Assembly (NCBI GenBank): GCA_038322815.1
Contig: JBBQGG010000001.1
Location: 50,703 to 114,702, forward strand
DNA length: 64,000 bases
Direction of reading: 5' to 3'
DNA from: PALSA-1296 sp038322815
Lineage (GTDB): Bacteria; Bacteroidota; Ignavibacteria; Palsa-1295
Below are positions 43,371-51,800 of this stretch, piece by piece; position 1 is the first letter of the stretch, and each line of letters begins with the position of its first letter. A model generated the notes under the pieces. The model saw only the letters and a list, made by a program, of their open reading frames with translations, was not told the origin of the DNA and searched no databases. Position numbers and translations under genes: made by a program.

Positions 43371-44268
43371 TTATCCCGATCCACGTCTATCTGATAGTAT
43401 ACTTCCCTATTCTGAAAAGAATCTGGAAGAATCCAATATCGTCCTTCTGGGAGTACCGACCGATGAAGGCATCCGCCGTAATGGCGGCAGAGTAGGCGCA
43501 GCAGAAGCTCCGAATGAAATACGCAAACAACTTTTTAAACTTACCCCGATTGCATCTAATGGCTCGATCACTTCACTGAAAATCGTCGATTACGGAAATA
43601 TTTCAGGAAATACTCTCGAAGATATACATTCCGTTGCTAAAGAAGCCGTTTCGAATTTTATTAAGAACGGCAAAACCGTTATTGCTCTGGGCGGCGGTCA
43701 TGATATTACCTATCCTCTTGCATCGGGATTTCATGATGGCATCGCCGGAAAAGATTTTTCGCTTATCAATATTGATGCTCATCTTGATGTGCGCGAAAAA
43801 AAGGATGGGTTTCATCACTCCGGAAGCAGTTTCAGATTGCTGATCGAAGAAAAGATTCTTCATGCAAAATACTTTCTGGAGTTCGGCATTCAGCAATTTT
43901 CATTTGCGCAAAGTCATCTTGAATGGCTGAAGAAAAAAGGCGGCACTGCTATTTTTTATGAAGATGTTTTTCAGAAGGATGTGGCGAATAAATTCCGGAC
44001 GCTGCTTCCGCATGAAATTCCTTTCTATCTATCATTCGATATTGATTCCATTCGCTCAAGCGATGCGCCCGGAGCAAGCACTCCCTCTCCGATAGGTTTT
44101 CGCTCCGAAGATGCGCTTGGCATTTGCTTCGAAGCCGGGCGGCATGAAACAACAAAGATGCTCGATATTGTAGAAGTCAATCCCCTCTTCGACCGTGATA
44201 ACCGAACCTCCAAACTCGCTGCAAGAATGATTGCCTGGTTTTTGCTGGGGCTGACTGAGCGGGGGTAG
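43363..44268 (+). CDS. hutG: Formimidoylglutamase/arginase-family ureohydrolase
   Basis: 301 residues. The binuclear-manganese motifs of ureohydrolases are all present: GGGHDITYPL (about 107), NIDAHLDVREKKDG (about 135) and SFDIDSIRSSDAPGASTPSP (about 225). The N-terminal GRVGAAEAPNEIRKQLFKL and the spacing favour formimidoylglutamase (histidine degradation) over agmatinase, though no other hut gene is in the window. The start ATG lies inside the permease gene (8-base overlap, ATGAATAA). The last 85 bases (44179-44263) are repeated at 45558-45642 beyond a toxin-antitoxin pair. Confidence 0.82.
   Translation: MNNYPDPRLSDSILPYSEKNLEESNIVLLGVPTDEGIRRNGGRVGAAEAPNEIRKQLFKLTPIASNGSITSLKIVDYGNISGNTLEDIHSVAKEAVSNFIKNGKTVIALGGGHDITYPLASGFHDGIAGKDFSLINIDAHLDVREKKDGFHHSGSSFRLLIEEKILHAKYFLEFGIQQFSFAQSHLEWLKKKGGTAIFYEDVFQKDVANKFRTLLPHEIPFYLSFDIDSIRSSDAPGASTPSPIGFRSEDALGICFEAGRHETTKMLDIVEVNPLFDRDNRTSKLAARMIAWFLLGLTERG
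44179..44263 (+). repeat. Direct repeat copy 1 (3' end of hutG)
   Basis: 85 bases, identical to 45558-45642 except for three positions. Two of the changes are synonymous and the third is Ile to Leu, which suggests the copies come from two alleles of the same gene end. The distance between copies is 1379 bases. Confidence 0.92.
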
Positions 44269-44270
44269 TA

Positions 44271-44733
44271 TTAGAAAGAGAACAAACGTATACCGATTTC
44301 AAGACATGGCCAGAGATGTCCGCCAAAATCATAATGACCAAAAAAATACGAAAGACCACCTTCCCAAACAAATGGACTTTCATTAGAATTAAATTATATG
44401 ATTGATAATACAAAGAAATACTCTTATGCTCAGTAAATGTTAAGTTATTTGTTTCTGAAGCAACAGAGTAACGAAGGCATAAATTTGAAAATGATTCTTT
44501 TGAAAGTATCAACCCGCAAGCAACATTTATTATATAACGATCAAACAGATACCCACCTATTGCTGATAAAAAGAAATTGTTCAAAATCTTCTTACTGAAC
44601 CCCCGGAGGGAATACCAACACCAAATGTTATGGCTGACGAATTATTCTTAACGCTTGTAGAATCTTGGCACATTGCATTCTGCAACGAAATGCAGAAGAT
44701 AAATATAAACCCGAGAACTACTTTAATTTTCAT
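44271..44733 (-). pseudogene. Small outer-membrane-like protein gene, copy 1, frameshifted twice
   Basis: ATG at 44733 opens a signal peptide (MKIKVVLGFIFIFCISLQNA, then MCQDST). The frame stops at 44581 just after a run of five G. The next frame continues as NNFFLSAIGGYLFDRYIINV and SLCLRYSV-like strands, and a second shift near 44370 restores SPFVWEGGLSYFFGHYDFGG and the ending GIRLFSF, a typical barrel C-terminal Phe. The sum would be a barrel of about 150 residues. Two indels mean a decayed gene, or assembly errors in homopolymers. It is convergent with hutG, stop to stop in 2 bases. Its leader resembles that of the gene at 45644-46132. Confidence 0.7.
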
Positions 44734-44794
44734 GTCGTATTAAATACTCATAGGAGAACCCCATATCTTTAGCAAAGTTTCCCTCATAAATAAC

Positions 44795-44822
44795 CAAGGG
44801 CAGTCGCTTCCGCGACAGCCTT
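44795..44822. terminator. Hairpin in duplicated unit, copy 1
   Basis: GTCGC-TTCC-GCGAC, with outer GGC/GCC pairs, lies 62 bases upstream of the pseudogene start. It is a degenerate version of the perfect palindrome at 46195-46224, and both are followed by TTATCACATA. Confidence 0.6.
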
Positions 44823-44882
44823 ATCACATACCTTACTATCAAAGTTTAATTGGAACAAAACATAATTTTTCATTTGTTCTCA

Positions 44883-44902
44883 TGGTATCACATATAGTAC
44901 CA
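44883..44902. promoter_or_regulatory. Dyad just before the PIN toxin start, possible operator
   Basis: TGGTA and TACCA form an inverted repeat separated by ten bases and end two bases before the ATG at 44904. A second dyad, GAACAAA/TTTGTTC, lies directly upstream at about 44853-44879. Toxin-antitoxin operons are commonly repressed by their own antitoxin at such sites; here this is inferred. Confidence 0.45.
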
Positions 44903-44903
44903 C

Positions 44904-45326
44904 ATGCATAGAATCGTTTTTGATACTAATGTCTTGATAGCAGCATTGCATTCGCAGTTAGGTGCATCGTTTCGCCTGCTCCAAATGCTTGGCACAGATG
45001 AATTCGAGTTTGTAATATCAGTGCCGTTGGTGCTGGAGTACGAGGCAGTGGCAAAACGAATGAAGAAGTCGCTCGGACTTGCAATTGGTGATATTGATGA
45101 TATTATTGACTATATCTGTTCAGTAGGACTTCCAAAAGAAATATACTATCTTTGGAGACCTCATTTGACCGATCCGAAAGACGATATGGTATTAGAACTT
45201 GCGGTGAATGCTGAAGCAAAATTTATTATTACACACAATATCAAAGATTTTGCCGGTATTCACAGTTTTGGGATTCATGCATTGACGCCCGGTCAATTTT
45301 TAAAACTACTTAAGGAGAAAAAATGA
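44904..45326 (+). CDS. PIN-domain toxin of a toxin-antitoxin pair
   Basis: 140 residues. PIN nucleases cut RNA with a metal-bound acidic cluster. Seen here: RIVFDTNVLIAAL (Asp7, Asn9), LVLEYEAVAKR (Glu45), HLTDPKDDMVLELA (Asp93/94) and FIITHNIKDFAG (about 107-117), the complete set for the family annotated as putative toxin component, PIN family. The downstream gene overlaps by 4 bases and encodes a ribbon-helix-helix-like antitoxin, so the toxin is first, the less common order. The pair lies between two copies of the hutG 3' end and was probably acquired. Confidence 0.88.
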   Translation: MHRIVFDTNVLIAALHSQLGASFRLLQMLGTDEFEFVISVPLVLEYEAVAKRMKKSLGLAIGDIDDIIDYICSVGLPKEIYYLWRPHLTDPKDDMVLELAVNAEAKFIITHNIKDFAGIHSFGIHALTPGQFLKLLKEKK

Positions 45327-45559
45327 GTGCAATTAGTTTGAGACTACCAGAATCACTCCATAATTCGGCACGGTTGCTTGCAGAAGAGGAAGACATTTCC
45401 CTTAATCAACTTATAACAGTTGCACTCGCTGAGAAAATCTCTGCATTAAAAACAGAGACATACTTATCAGAGCGTGGCGCAAGGGGAACACGTCATAAAT
45501 TCGAAAGAGTACTTCGCAAGGTTGCAAAAGTAAAACCTGTTAACGGTGACGAAATTTAA
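45323..45559 (+). CDS. Antitoxin, ribbon-helix-helix/HicB-like
   Basis: 78 residues. The start ISLRLPESLHNSARLLAEEE, then DISLNQLITVALAEKISAL, matches the DNA-binding ribbon-helix-helix tail of HicB/Arc-type antitoxins. The basic C-terminal part (GTRHKFERVLRKVAKVKP) should wrap the toxin. ATG overlaps the toxin stop (ATGA), so the two are co-translated. The stop codon TAA takes its last two bases from the start of the duplicated hutG segment, showing that the gene runs right up to the junction. Confidence 0.85.
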   Translation: MSAISLRLPESLHNSARLLAEEEDISLNQLITVALAEKISALKTETYLSERGARGTRHKFERVLRKVAKVKPVNGDEI

Positions 45560-45647
45560 TCCCCTCTTCGACCGTGATAACCGAACCTCCAAACTCGCCG
45601 CAAGAATGCTTGCCTGGTTTTTGCTGGGGCTGACGGAGCGGATTTAA
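45558..45647 (+). pseudogene. Duplicated 3' end of hutG (29 codons)
   Basis: The segment reads in frame as NPLFDRDNRTSKLAARML, then AWFLLGLTERI and a stop at 45645-45647, with no start codon or upstream part. Compared with 44179-44268 there are three base changes in the shared 85 bases, two silent. The open frame and silent changes show it was recently part of a functional gene. It is the second boundary of the toxin-antitoxin insertion. Confidence 0.88.
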
Positions 45648-46132
45648 TCAAAATTTAAACCAAAACTCAAGCCAATATTCGGTATCGCAAAGATCTTCTT
45701 TTCGGTTTCATTACTTTCAAATGAAACGCCCAGCCGAAATCTAAACATGACAGGGTAAATAATTGCAACTTGAATGGAGCCATTAGGCGAAACAAAAAAG
45801 GAGTGGATATTATAATTAGGGTAAAACCCAGAACGGGCGGTAAGACCAAAATTAATTTGAGAGTTCATTCCCTTTTTTTGGAATGAGAATAATCCAAGAG
45901 CCATACGATACTCTCTTCTTGTAAGTGGTATTATATAGTAACCAACAGAAGGTTCTAAAAAATATTTACCGCTTAAAAAGAATTTAGTCCCGACGTAAAT
46001 ACCATTTACACTGCAAATACCGAAATCAATGCTTGAATGATTCTCATGGACAATAGCTGAGTCCTGACATAACCCCTTCTGTAATTGAAGAGACAAGATA
46101 ATTATAAACCCAAAGAGTACTTTGATTTTTAT
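45644..46132 (-). CDS. Small outer-membrane-like protein, copy 2, with ATA at the expected start
   Basis: The frame reads 162 residues if begun at ATA (46130-46132): IKIKVLFGFIIILSLQLQKG, then LCQDS, matching the signal peptide of copy 1. The first conventional start in frame is a TTG at 46096, which would cut the signal peptide short. The body has short amphipathic strands (YFLEPSVGYYIIPL, INFGLTARSGFYPN, FRFRLGVSFESN, NIGLSFGLNFD) like a small beta-barrel. After the leader it differs strongly from copy 1. It may be silent because of the start change, or use a rare AUA start. It is convergent with the hutG fragment. Confidence 0.6.
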   Translation of the reverse strand: MKIKVLFGFIIILSLQLQKGLCQDSAIVHENHSSIDFGICSVNGIYVGTKFFLSGKYFLEPSVGYYIIPLTRREYRMALGLFSFQKKGMNSQINFGLTARSGFYPNYNIHSFFVSPNGSIQVAIIYPVMFRFRLGVSFESNETEKKIFAIPNIGLSFGLNFD

Positions 46133-46194
46133 GTCGTATTAAATTCTCATAGGAGAACCTCAGACCAGCCACAAAGTTTCCTCGCATTAATAAC

Positions 46195-46224
46195 ATAAGG
46201 CAGTCGCGGAAGCGACTGCCTTAT
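46195..46224. terminator. Perfect palindrome, bidirectional terminator-like
   Basis: A 13-bp stem ATAAGGCAGTCGC / GCGACTGCCTTAT with loop GGAA lies 29 bases after the stop of the minus-strand gene at 46253. It probably ends that transcript before the small outer-membrane gene. A degenerate copy is at 44795-44822. Confidence 0.7.
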
Positions 46225-46252
46225 CACATATCCTCCCTGATTTTGGGATAGC

Positions 46253-48334
46253 TTACTTAGAAACAATAACTCTCTTCGAGGCAACGAACTGTTCGCCTGC
46301 TGCGCTCGTACCTGAGATGCGAACGATGTAGGAACCGCTTACGAAATTCGAAGCGTCCCATTTCCATGTCGTATTCGCTTTTGCAGAAGTTTGAATATTG
46401 CCAAGCAAATCTATCACCTGAATATCTGCCGAGCGAATTCCCGCCATATTGACGAGTACATAGCTCGATGCAGGATTCGGCGATACGTTGATCGCAACGC
46501 CGGACGGCAAAGCATTCGGAACGCTTGCAGCGACATTCAATCCTTGCAGATCAAAATCCTGAGCCTGCAAATTATGATTGGCATCGATCATCAAATGATC
46601 GTGATGCACAAGATTATCAGTTGCAGTATAGGTGACTACAACCGTCAGATTATCTCCCGGATGGAGAACAAACGGTGTCGGAGTCGGTGTGGTCGAGCTA
46701 ATGATGAAGTATGTTCCATCAGCAAGATAGATCTTATTTACTGTGCAATCGACAGTAAGGTTGTTCGTGAAATAGAAGCTCATTGAAGCTTTATGGTTTG
46801 CGCTTCCTTCGATTCCAAGCGTACGATGCTCTGATGGGAATAGAGGGCGAACAACTGAATCGGTCGTATTGCTATTATGAACAATATATCCGATGAGGTG
46901 ACCATCTGCAGAATGACAGCTAAGATTATCACCGCTTAATGAAAGCGATACCGTTGCCGTAAACTCCGCTTTACTATTTGTCGTAGGAGCAAAAGTGTAG
47001 TTCAGCGTTGTGTTCTTCGAATTAGCCGGCACGATGATCGGCAGTGTCGAAGAGATAGAAAATACACCTGCATCGGTTCCCGCTATTGTTGCTGAATTAA
47101 CCGTAATAGCATTTGAGCTATTATTGATCAGATACAATGTATGGTCAGCTGTTCCGCCGACGACGATAGCGTCGTGGAAGTTTTCACCTTGTTCTGTTCT
47201 CAGGCATGACGAATCATGCTGAGTATTAGTAATTGAATTTCCTCCAAAGCTGATAACCACAGAGCCGCTGCCAGCCGGATCCAGACTAGAGTAATGAACA
47301 GTCAGATTACATGTTGCATGTAGATTTGCTTCATGCGGAGTGTAGCAGATCTTGAAGGTCATAGAACCTCCTGCAGCCAGTGTATCAAAATGATGATCAA
47401 AACCCGGAGTGACGGAGAAATCTTTGTTATCACAGATCGCCCAATTCGTTATTACCACTGCTGCAGTGCCCTTGTTCTTTACTACAACATCATGACAAAG
47501 AGTCGAACCGGCATCCACTGCACCGAATGAAAATTCATGCGGATCGGCAACAACGATTGCATCGCCGCCTCCATTGCTTGAATGCACTGAACCGCCGAAA
47601 CTAATGACGATCTGACCCTCTGAAAGCGGATCAAGATCGAGATAATGAATAGTAATAGTACATGTTGGCTCCGGATGCAATGCATTCGCTTTATAGCAAA
47701 CTTTGAAATGAGCCGCTGCTCCTGCAGCAAGAGTATCCTTACCCTCAAACGAGGCAACTACGCTAAAATCAGCATTATCGCAATGCGTCCAGCTGGTAAT
47801 GATAACTGTAGAGTGAGTCGTATTCGTAACCGTAATATATCTGCAAGTATCGTGTCCGGCTTCAATCGCTCCAAAGTTGAATTCATGCGGATCGGCAACT
47901 AAGACATCGCCTCCGTTATGGGTGATCGTCACTGTTCCTGATAGTCCAAGCGATTGATGACAATCAGATCCGTCTTTTGCGATCGTCAATGTTCCTGTTA
48001 AAATACCGCTTGCCGTTACACCGGGTTTGAAACTAATGGTGATAGTGGCAGTATCCCCGGACTTCAGGGAAAGATGTTTCGGGTCAACAGTAAATGCTTC
48101 GCTGCCGCTTATGCTTAAGTTCAGGACAAGTGGTCCGGTCGAAGTATTGGTGATAAGGAGTTTCCGAGTTTGCATTGTACCCGGAACTGCATTAAATGTC
48201 CAGGTAAGATCATTGCTCGAAAGTGAAAATCCGCAATCGGCTGCGCTTGCCGATTGTGTATGGATGAAGGTCAAAGAGCAGAGCATCATCATTAATGCTG
48301 CAATGCTATGAAAAGAAGTACGATAAGGTTTCAT
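46253..48334 (-). CDS. T9SS cargo with tandem choice-of-anchor D (ASH-like) repeats
   Basis: 693 residues from ATG at 48334 (a start at 48385 is open but would put 17 residues before the signal peptide). The signal peptide ends SASA. One ASH-like unit opens the mature part, then two closely similar units of about 105 residues follow, each beginning VADPHEF then FGA and ending VVISFGG or IVISFGG. Cys residues recur at fixed places (TCRYITV, LCHDVVV, FKVCY, FKICY). Two further beta domains follow. The end is a T9SS type A domain (VSPNPASSYVLVNM, QVIDLLGNIQT, FVSGSYIVRI, KRVIVSK). No enzyme motif; a structural or adhesive surface protein is likely. Confidence 0.87.
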   Translation of the reverse strand: MKPYRTSFHSIAALMMMLCSLTFIHTQSASAADCGFSLSSNDLTWTFNAVPGTMQTRKLLITNTSTGPLVLNLSISGSEAFTVDPKHLSLKSGDTATITISFKPGVTASGILTGTLTIAKDGSDCHQSLGLSGTVTITHNGGDVLVADPHEFNFGAIEAGHDTCRYITVTNTTHSTVIITSWTHCDNADFSVVASFEGKDTLAAGAAAHFKVCYKANALHPEPTCTITIHYLDLDPLSEGQIVISFGGSVHSSNGGGDAIVVADPHEFSFGAVDAGSTLCHDVVVKNKGTAAVVITNWAICDNKDFSVTPGFDHHFDTLAAGGSMTFKICYTPHEANLHATCNLTVHYSSLDPAGSGSVVISFGGNSITNTQHDSSCLRTEQGENFHDAIVVGGTADHTLYLINNSSNAITVNSATIAGTDAGVFSISSTLPIIVPANSKNTTLNYTFAPTTNSKAEFTATVSLSLSGDNLSCHSADGHLIGYIVHNSNTTDSVVRPLFPSEHRTLGIEGSANHKASMSFYFTNNLTVDCTVNKIYLADGTYFIISSTTPTPTPFVLHPGDNLTVVVTYTATDNLVHHDHLMIDANHNLQAQDFDLQGLNVAASVPNALPSGVAINVSPNPASSYVLVNMAGIRSADIQVIDLLGNIQTSAKANTTWKWDASNFVSGSYIVRISGTSAAGEQFVASKRVIVSK

Positions 48335-48817
48335 ATTATCTATGAGTTGAATAAGTGAAAATCGTTTTAGATTCAGGCAAAACAATCGTCTGCCCGCTCT
48401 ATAAATACATTTTCCGGTACAAAGTTACAGCTTTTCTCCAAAAAATCTCAAAAAACTTCAATTATTGACTAAATTCAACCAATGGAGTCATTCTGAGCGA
48501 GGTAGCGAAGAACCTGAGCTTTCGGAATGCTTGATCGCGAAACTTGATTTTACCCCTTGTAACCTATTGTAATTCATTAATATAATTGTGCACACCACAC
48601 GAACCCCGTTTTACCGAAAAAGCTAAAACGAGGGTTTCCCCTTGTTTTAGCTTTTTTTTTGCGACGAACTTTCGAGTACAAAGATACGAAATTTTTTACC
48701 TTTTGTCAAGGTGCTCATCAAGGGTTTTTATAAACAATTTATCCACATCACATTCCCCACGCCTTTTCAAGGTGGGGGGTGTTTATTTAGTAAAAAAAAT
48801 CTTTTTAAATGCCGGAA
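48335..48817. other. 483-bp non-coding interval with half repeat and strong plus-strand hairpin
   Basis: It contains a half copy of the GTCATTCTGAG repeat (48487-48520), a promoter-like TTGTAA-18-TATAAT (48557-48586), the terminator at 48617-48660, one perfect DnaA-box sequence TTATCCACA (48739-48747) and a CCCCAC/GTGGGG hairpin (about 48756-48779). No open frame is credible. Confidence 0.6.
48557..48660 (+). ncRNA. Candidate small RNA or orphan plus-strand terminator
   Basis: An 18-bp stem with one wobble pair (AAAAAGCTAAAACGAGGG against its complement) and a 3-4 base loop ends in nine T on the plus strand at 48660, but no plus-strand gene lies upstream. A sigma70-like box pair (TTGTAA 48557-48562, TATAAT 48581-48586) would give a transcript of about 65-70 bases. 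The minus-strand reading of the stem also ends in five T and could simply terminate the cargo gene at 48818. Confidence 0.35.
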
Positions 48818-51800
48818 TTACCGCACCATCTCGATCTTCCGCGTCACAACTTCACCTCCAGCCTGAACTCTGACAAAGTACATGCCGGGAATAAGCTGCT
48901 TGCTATCGAGGGTAAAAACATAATTGGTACTGCCACTTATGTTATTGAAAAGAGTGGTGACTTGCTTTCCTAATACATCAAATATAGTTACATTCAGAAT
49001 CACTTCCGTCGGTACTTCCAATTCTACCGAAGTCTGAGTTCTGAACGGATTTGGGCGTACCATCATATTGATATGCGATACGAAAGCATTTCTCTGCGGA
49101 GAGATCGGCTGAGATTTCTTGAACGAGCTATCTATCGGGAAAGGCGGTCCCGGATATTCATCTACCGGACTGCTGTCATCATAACTTTCCCTATTGGAAA
49201 TCTTAAATGAATTACCCGTATATCCTCGAGTGCATTCGAATGTTAAATATACCTGTCCCGAAATTGGTGAAGTAAACAGTGTATTCGAACGACCGCTATC
49301 GCTCAGACTTCCCGATTGCTTAAACCCTGAACTATCAAGCAAGCAGGAATCAACCGTACGAATTACGTAATGGGTAGAGGTGCTTCGTAAGTTAACCTTC
49401 ATCTTAATGTAATCCGATGGTCCGCTTAAGTAGGATTTTAATGCTGATGTATCACCGGATTGGTAATTCCCAAGCTTAAAATATCTGCCATATTGAAGAT
49501 TATCTCCGGCATTAATGATGAAATTATCAGTATGGATCGTCGAATCATTCCATGAAAGAGGCGGAGGAACGAGAGAATCATTTATGATCGTATCTCTTGG
49601 CTGCCAATTGATAGTGCCAACTAACGTATCGTGAATGAGCCTAACCTGGTCAACAGTTCCGACAGCCATCATTCCGCATGAGGCTGCGAGAGGTTTCGCT
49701 ATAATTTGCTGCTTCAGAACTACAGCTTTGGCAAGCGTTGATAGAGGAAAGTCATAGATCGTGACTTGCGGGCTATAAGATGTATCTTCAGCATACGTCG
49801 GATGAAAATACATCAAGGGTTGCAATACACCGTTGAACATCTTGCGCTCAGGAAGAGACGGAAAGAGTGAGGCATCAGGCATCTGAACGTTCTCGAAGCA
49901 AGGTACAAAAAATCCGTTTACATATCCAAAGTGTGACATGTGCACTTGCTCATCAAACGGGCTATGCCAGACGTACCTACAAACATCATCCCATGTCGAA
50001 TCGCTTGACCAATTGGTTTTCCAATCCGAGACGGAAACAACAGGAAACATACTCAGCGTATCCACCAAGCCATCAGTCATTGGTACATCGAATCCCATAA
50101 GTGATAGATAACTTGTCCAGCTATCATCGGCGTATCTGCCATGTAAGATTCCGTAATGAGTTCTATGCAGCGTATATGAACTGTCCGTCCACGTCCAACG
50201 CTGTCCGATTGCCTCCCATGTTACCATCACGCGGCGCGTCGGAGTCATCGAAATGCATGGATAATGATTTTCGCAATACGGAAGCCCCTTGCTGAGATTT
50301 TTTAATCCTGCCGTATCTATCCCTGAAGATGTGCAGAACGCTTTCAGGAAATAAATCTGTGCTGTGGGATGAGTTCCTTCTTCAAATGCCATGTAGCAGG
50401 TATCTGACTGAGCAGTCGTTGCATTCGGATCACGGTAGAGATGTGAGGTAATGGAAACGAATCGGGTTGAACCCGGGTCACCGGCAGAAAAATATTTTTT
50501 GCTCAAGACGTTTCCGGTTGAATCGAGCAATGCAATGATACCGCCTTGATCGGGATTACGCCAGCTAACCCAATACCGCCCGCATCCGGATTTTGCCGGA
50601 GTGATTGCAGGTGTTGCAGTCGTGCGAAGTCCGCGAGTTTTATATTTATCAAGCACGATCTTTCCTGAGTAAGCATAAGGAGAAAGTGGATTTGCATAGC
50701 GAAAGATGACACTTGTTGAATCTAAATGTAATCCTGAACCAGTGGAATCTGTGTAATAAACTATGCCGAGGCTTTTCGGTCCTTCAGCGTTTGCACAAAT
50801 TGCTGGATCGTGGCAATGATAATTTGAATCTATGAGCGAATCCGCAGGAGTTGCAAGCTGACGTTTAGCAAGACTGCTATCAAATATTCCTTCAACAGGA
50901 TATGATACGGCAATGCCGCCTTCTTTCGGATAAACCAGTTGAAATGTCTGGTGGATCGGATCGGTTTCAATAGAAGACACACGCCTACTATTATTAAAAA
51001 GCACAGTAGCCGGTAGTCTATTCCAATTGCATCCTAAATACGTAGAAGTTAAAGGCTGAATAGATAGTAATGTTCCTTCACCTGGATCAAGATCAATAGT
51101 GAAATAATTGTGAGATGGTTTGACTTGTTGCGGATGACAAACATCCCTATAGTCAGTAACAAGGAACGGAATCGTTGCAAAATTCTTGAGGATCCTTGGG
51201 AACATATCTTTCCATTTAAAATCGGATGTTCCGATATGGCTAAGATCGCGATCTATTGTTGCTGAAAATCCTCTTGCATCTATTGCACTAAGCATGGCAT
51301 GAGTATTATTATTTTCGGTATATGGATCATGCGATTGCACTTGCATATCACCGGAGATATGGTTTTTAAATTCTAACGAATATGGCCATGTACGTTTATT
51401 TACAACAATTGCAAATTTCTGCTGGAAGTAAGAAGTTTTTCCTGCGCTGAAAAAACCAATTTCATAAAATCTCCGGTCATCAGTTAAAACTGAGCTTTTA
51501 TCTATTCTATAATTTGTGCCGTTAACTGCATCTGGTTCAGGATCGCCAATAGCATCATTATGTTCGTCTGTGATTCTCAGAACACTAAGAGGATAATCCT
51601 GAATTCTCTTAAATTTAAGGCTAAGAATATCATCAGCAAGGAATGGTGATTCCTTTTTGAAATTATCTCTCATAGCATAGTTATCTATCAAACTTGAACT
51701 CGCTGAAAGAGATACTTTTGGAAGACTATAGGTATTTATCCAGTTCAAATTTTTAAGCGTATTGGCGCAGAATCCAAGGTCTTTCACAATCTGTCTTGCA

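Noticed and set aside
44177..44584. 135-codon minus-strand frame covering the middle of copy 1 and the antisense of the hutG end
   Set aside because: It combines the central piece of the frameshifted barrel gene with antisense of hutG. It is not an independent gene.
48739..48747. Perfect DnaA box TTATCCACA, with a near match TTTTCCACA at about 56973
   Set aside because: A single box without a cluster, AT-rich unwinding element, or dnaA/dnaN/gidA neighbour does not make an origin.
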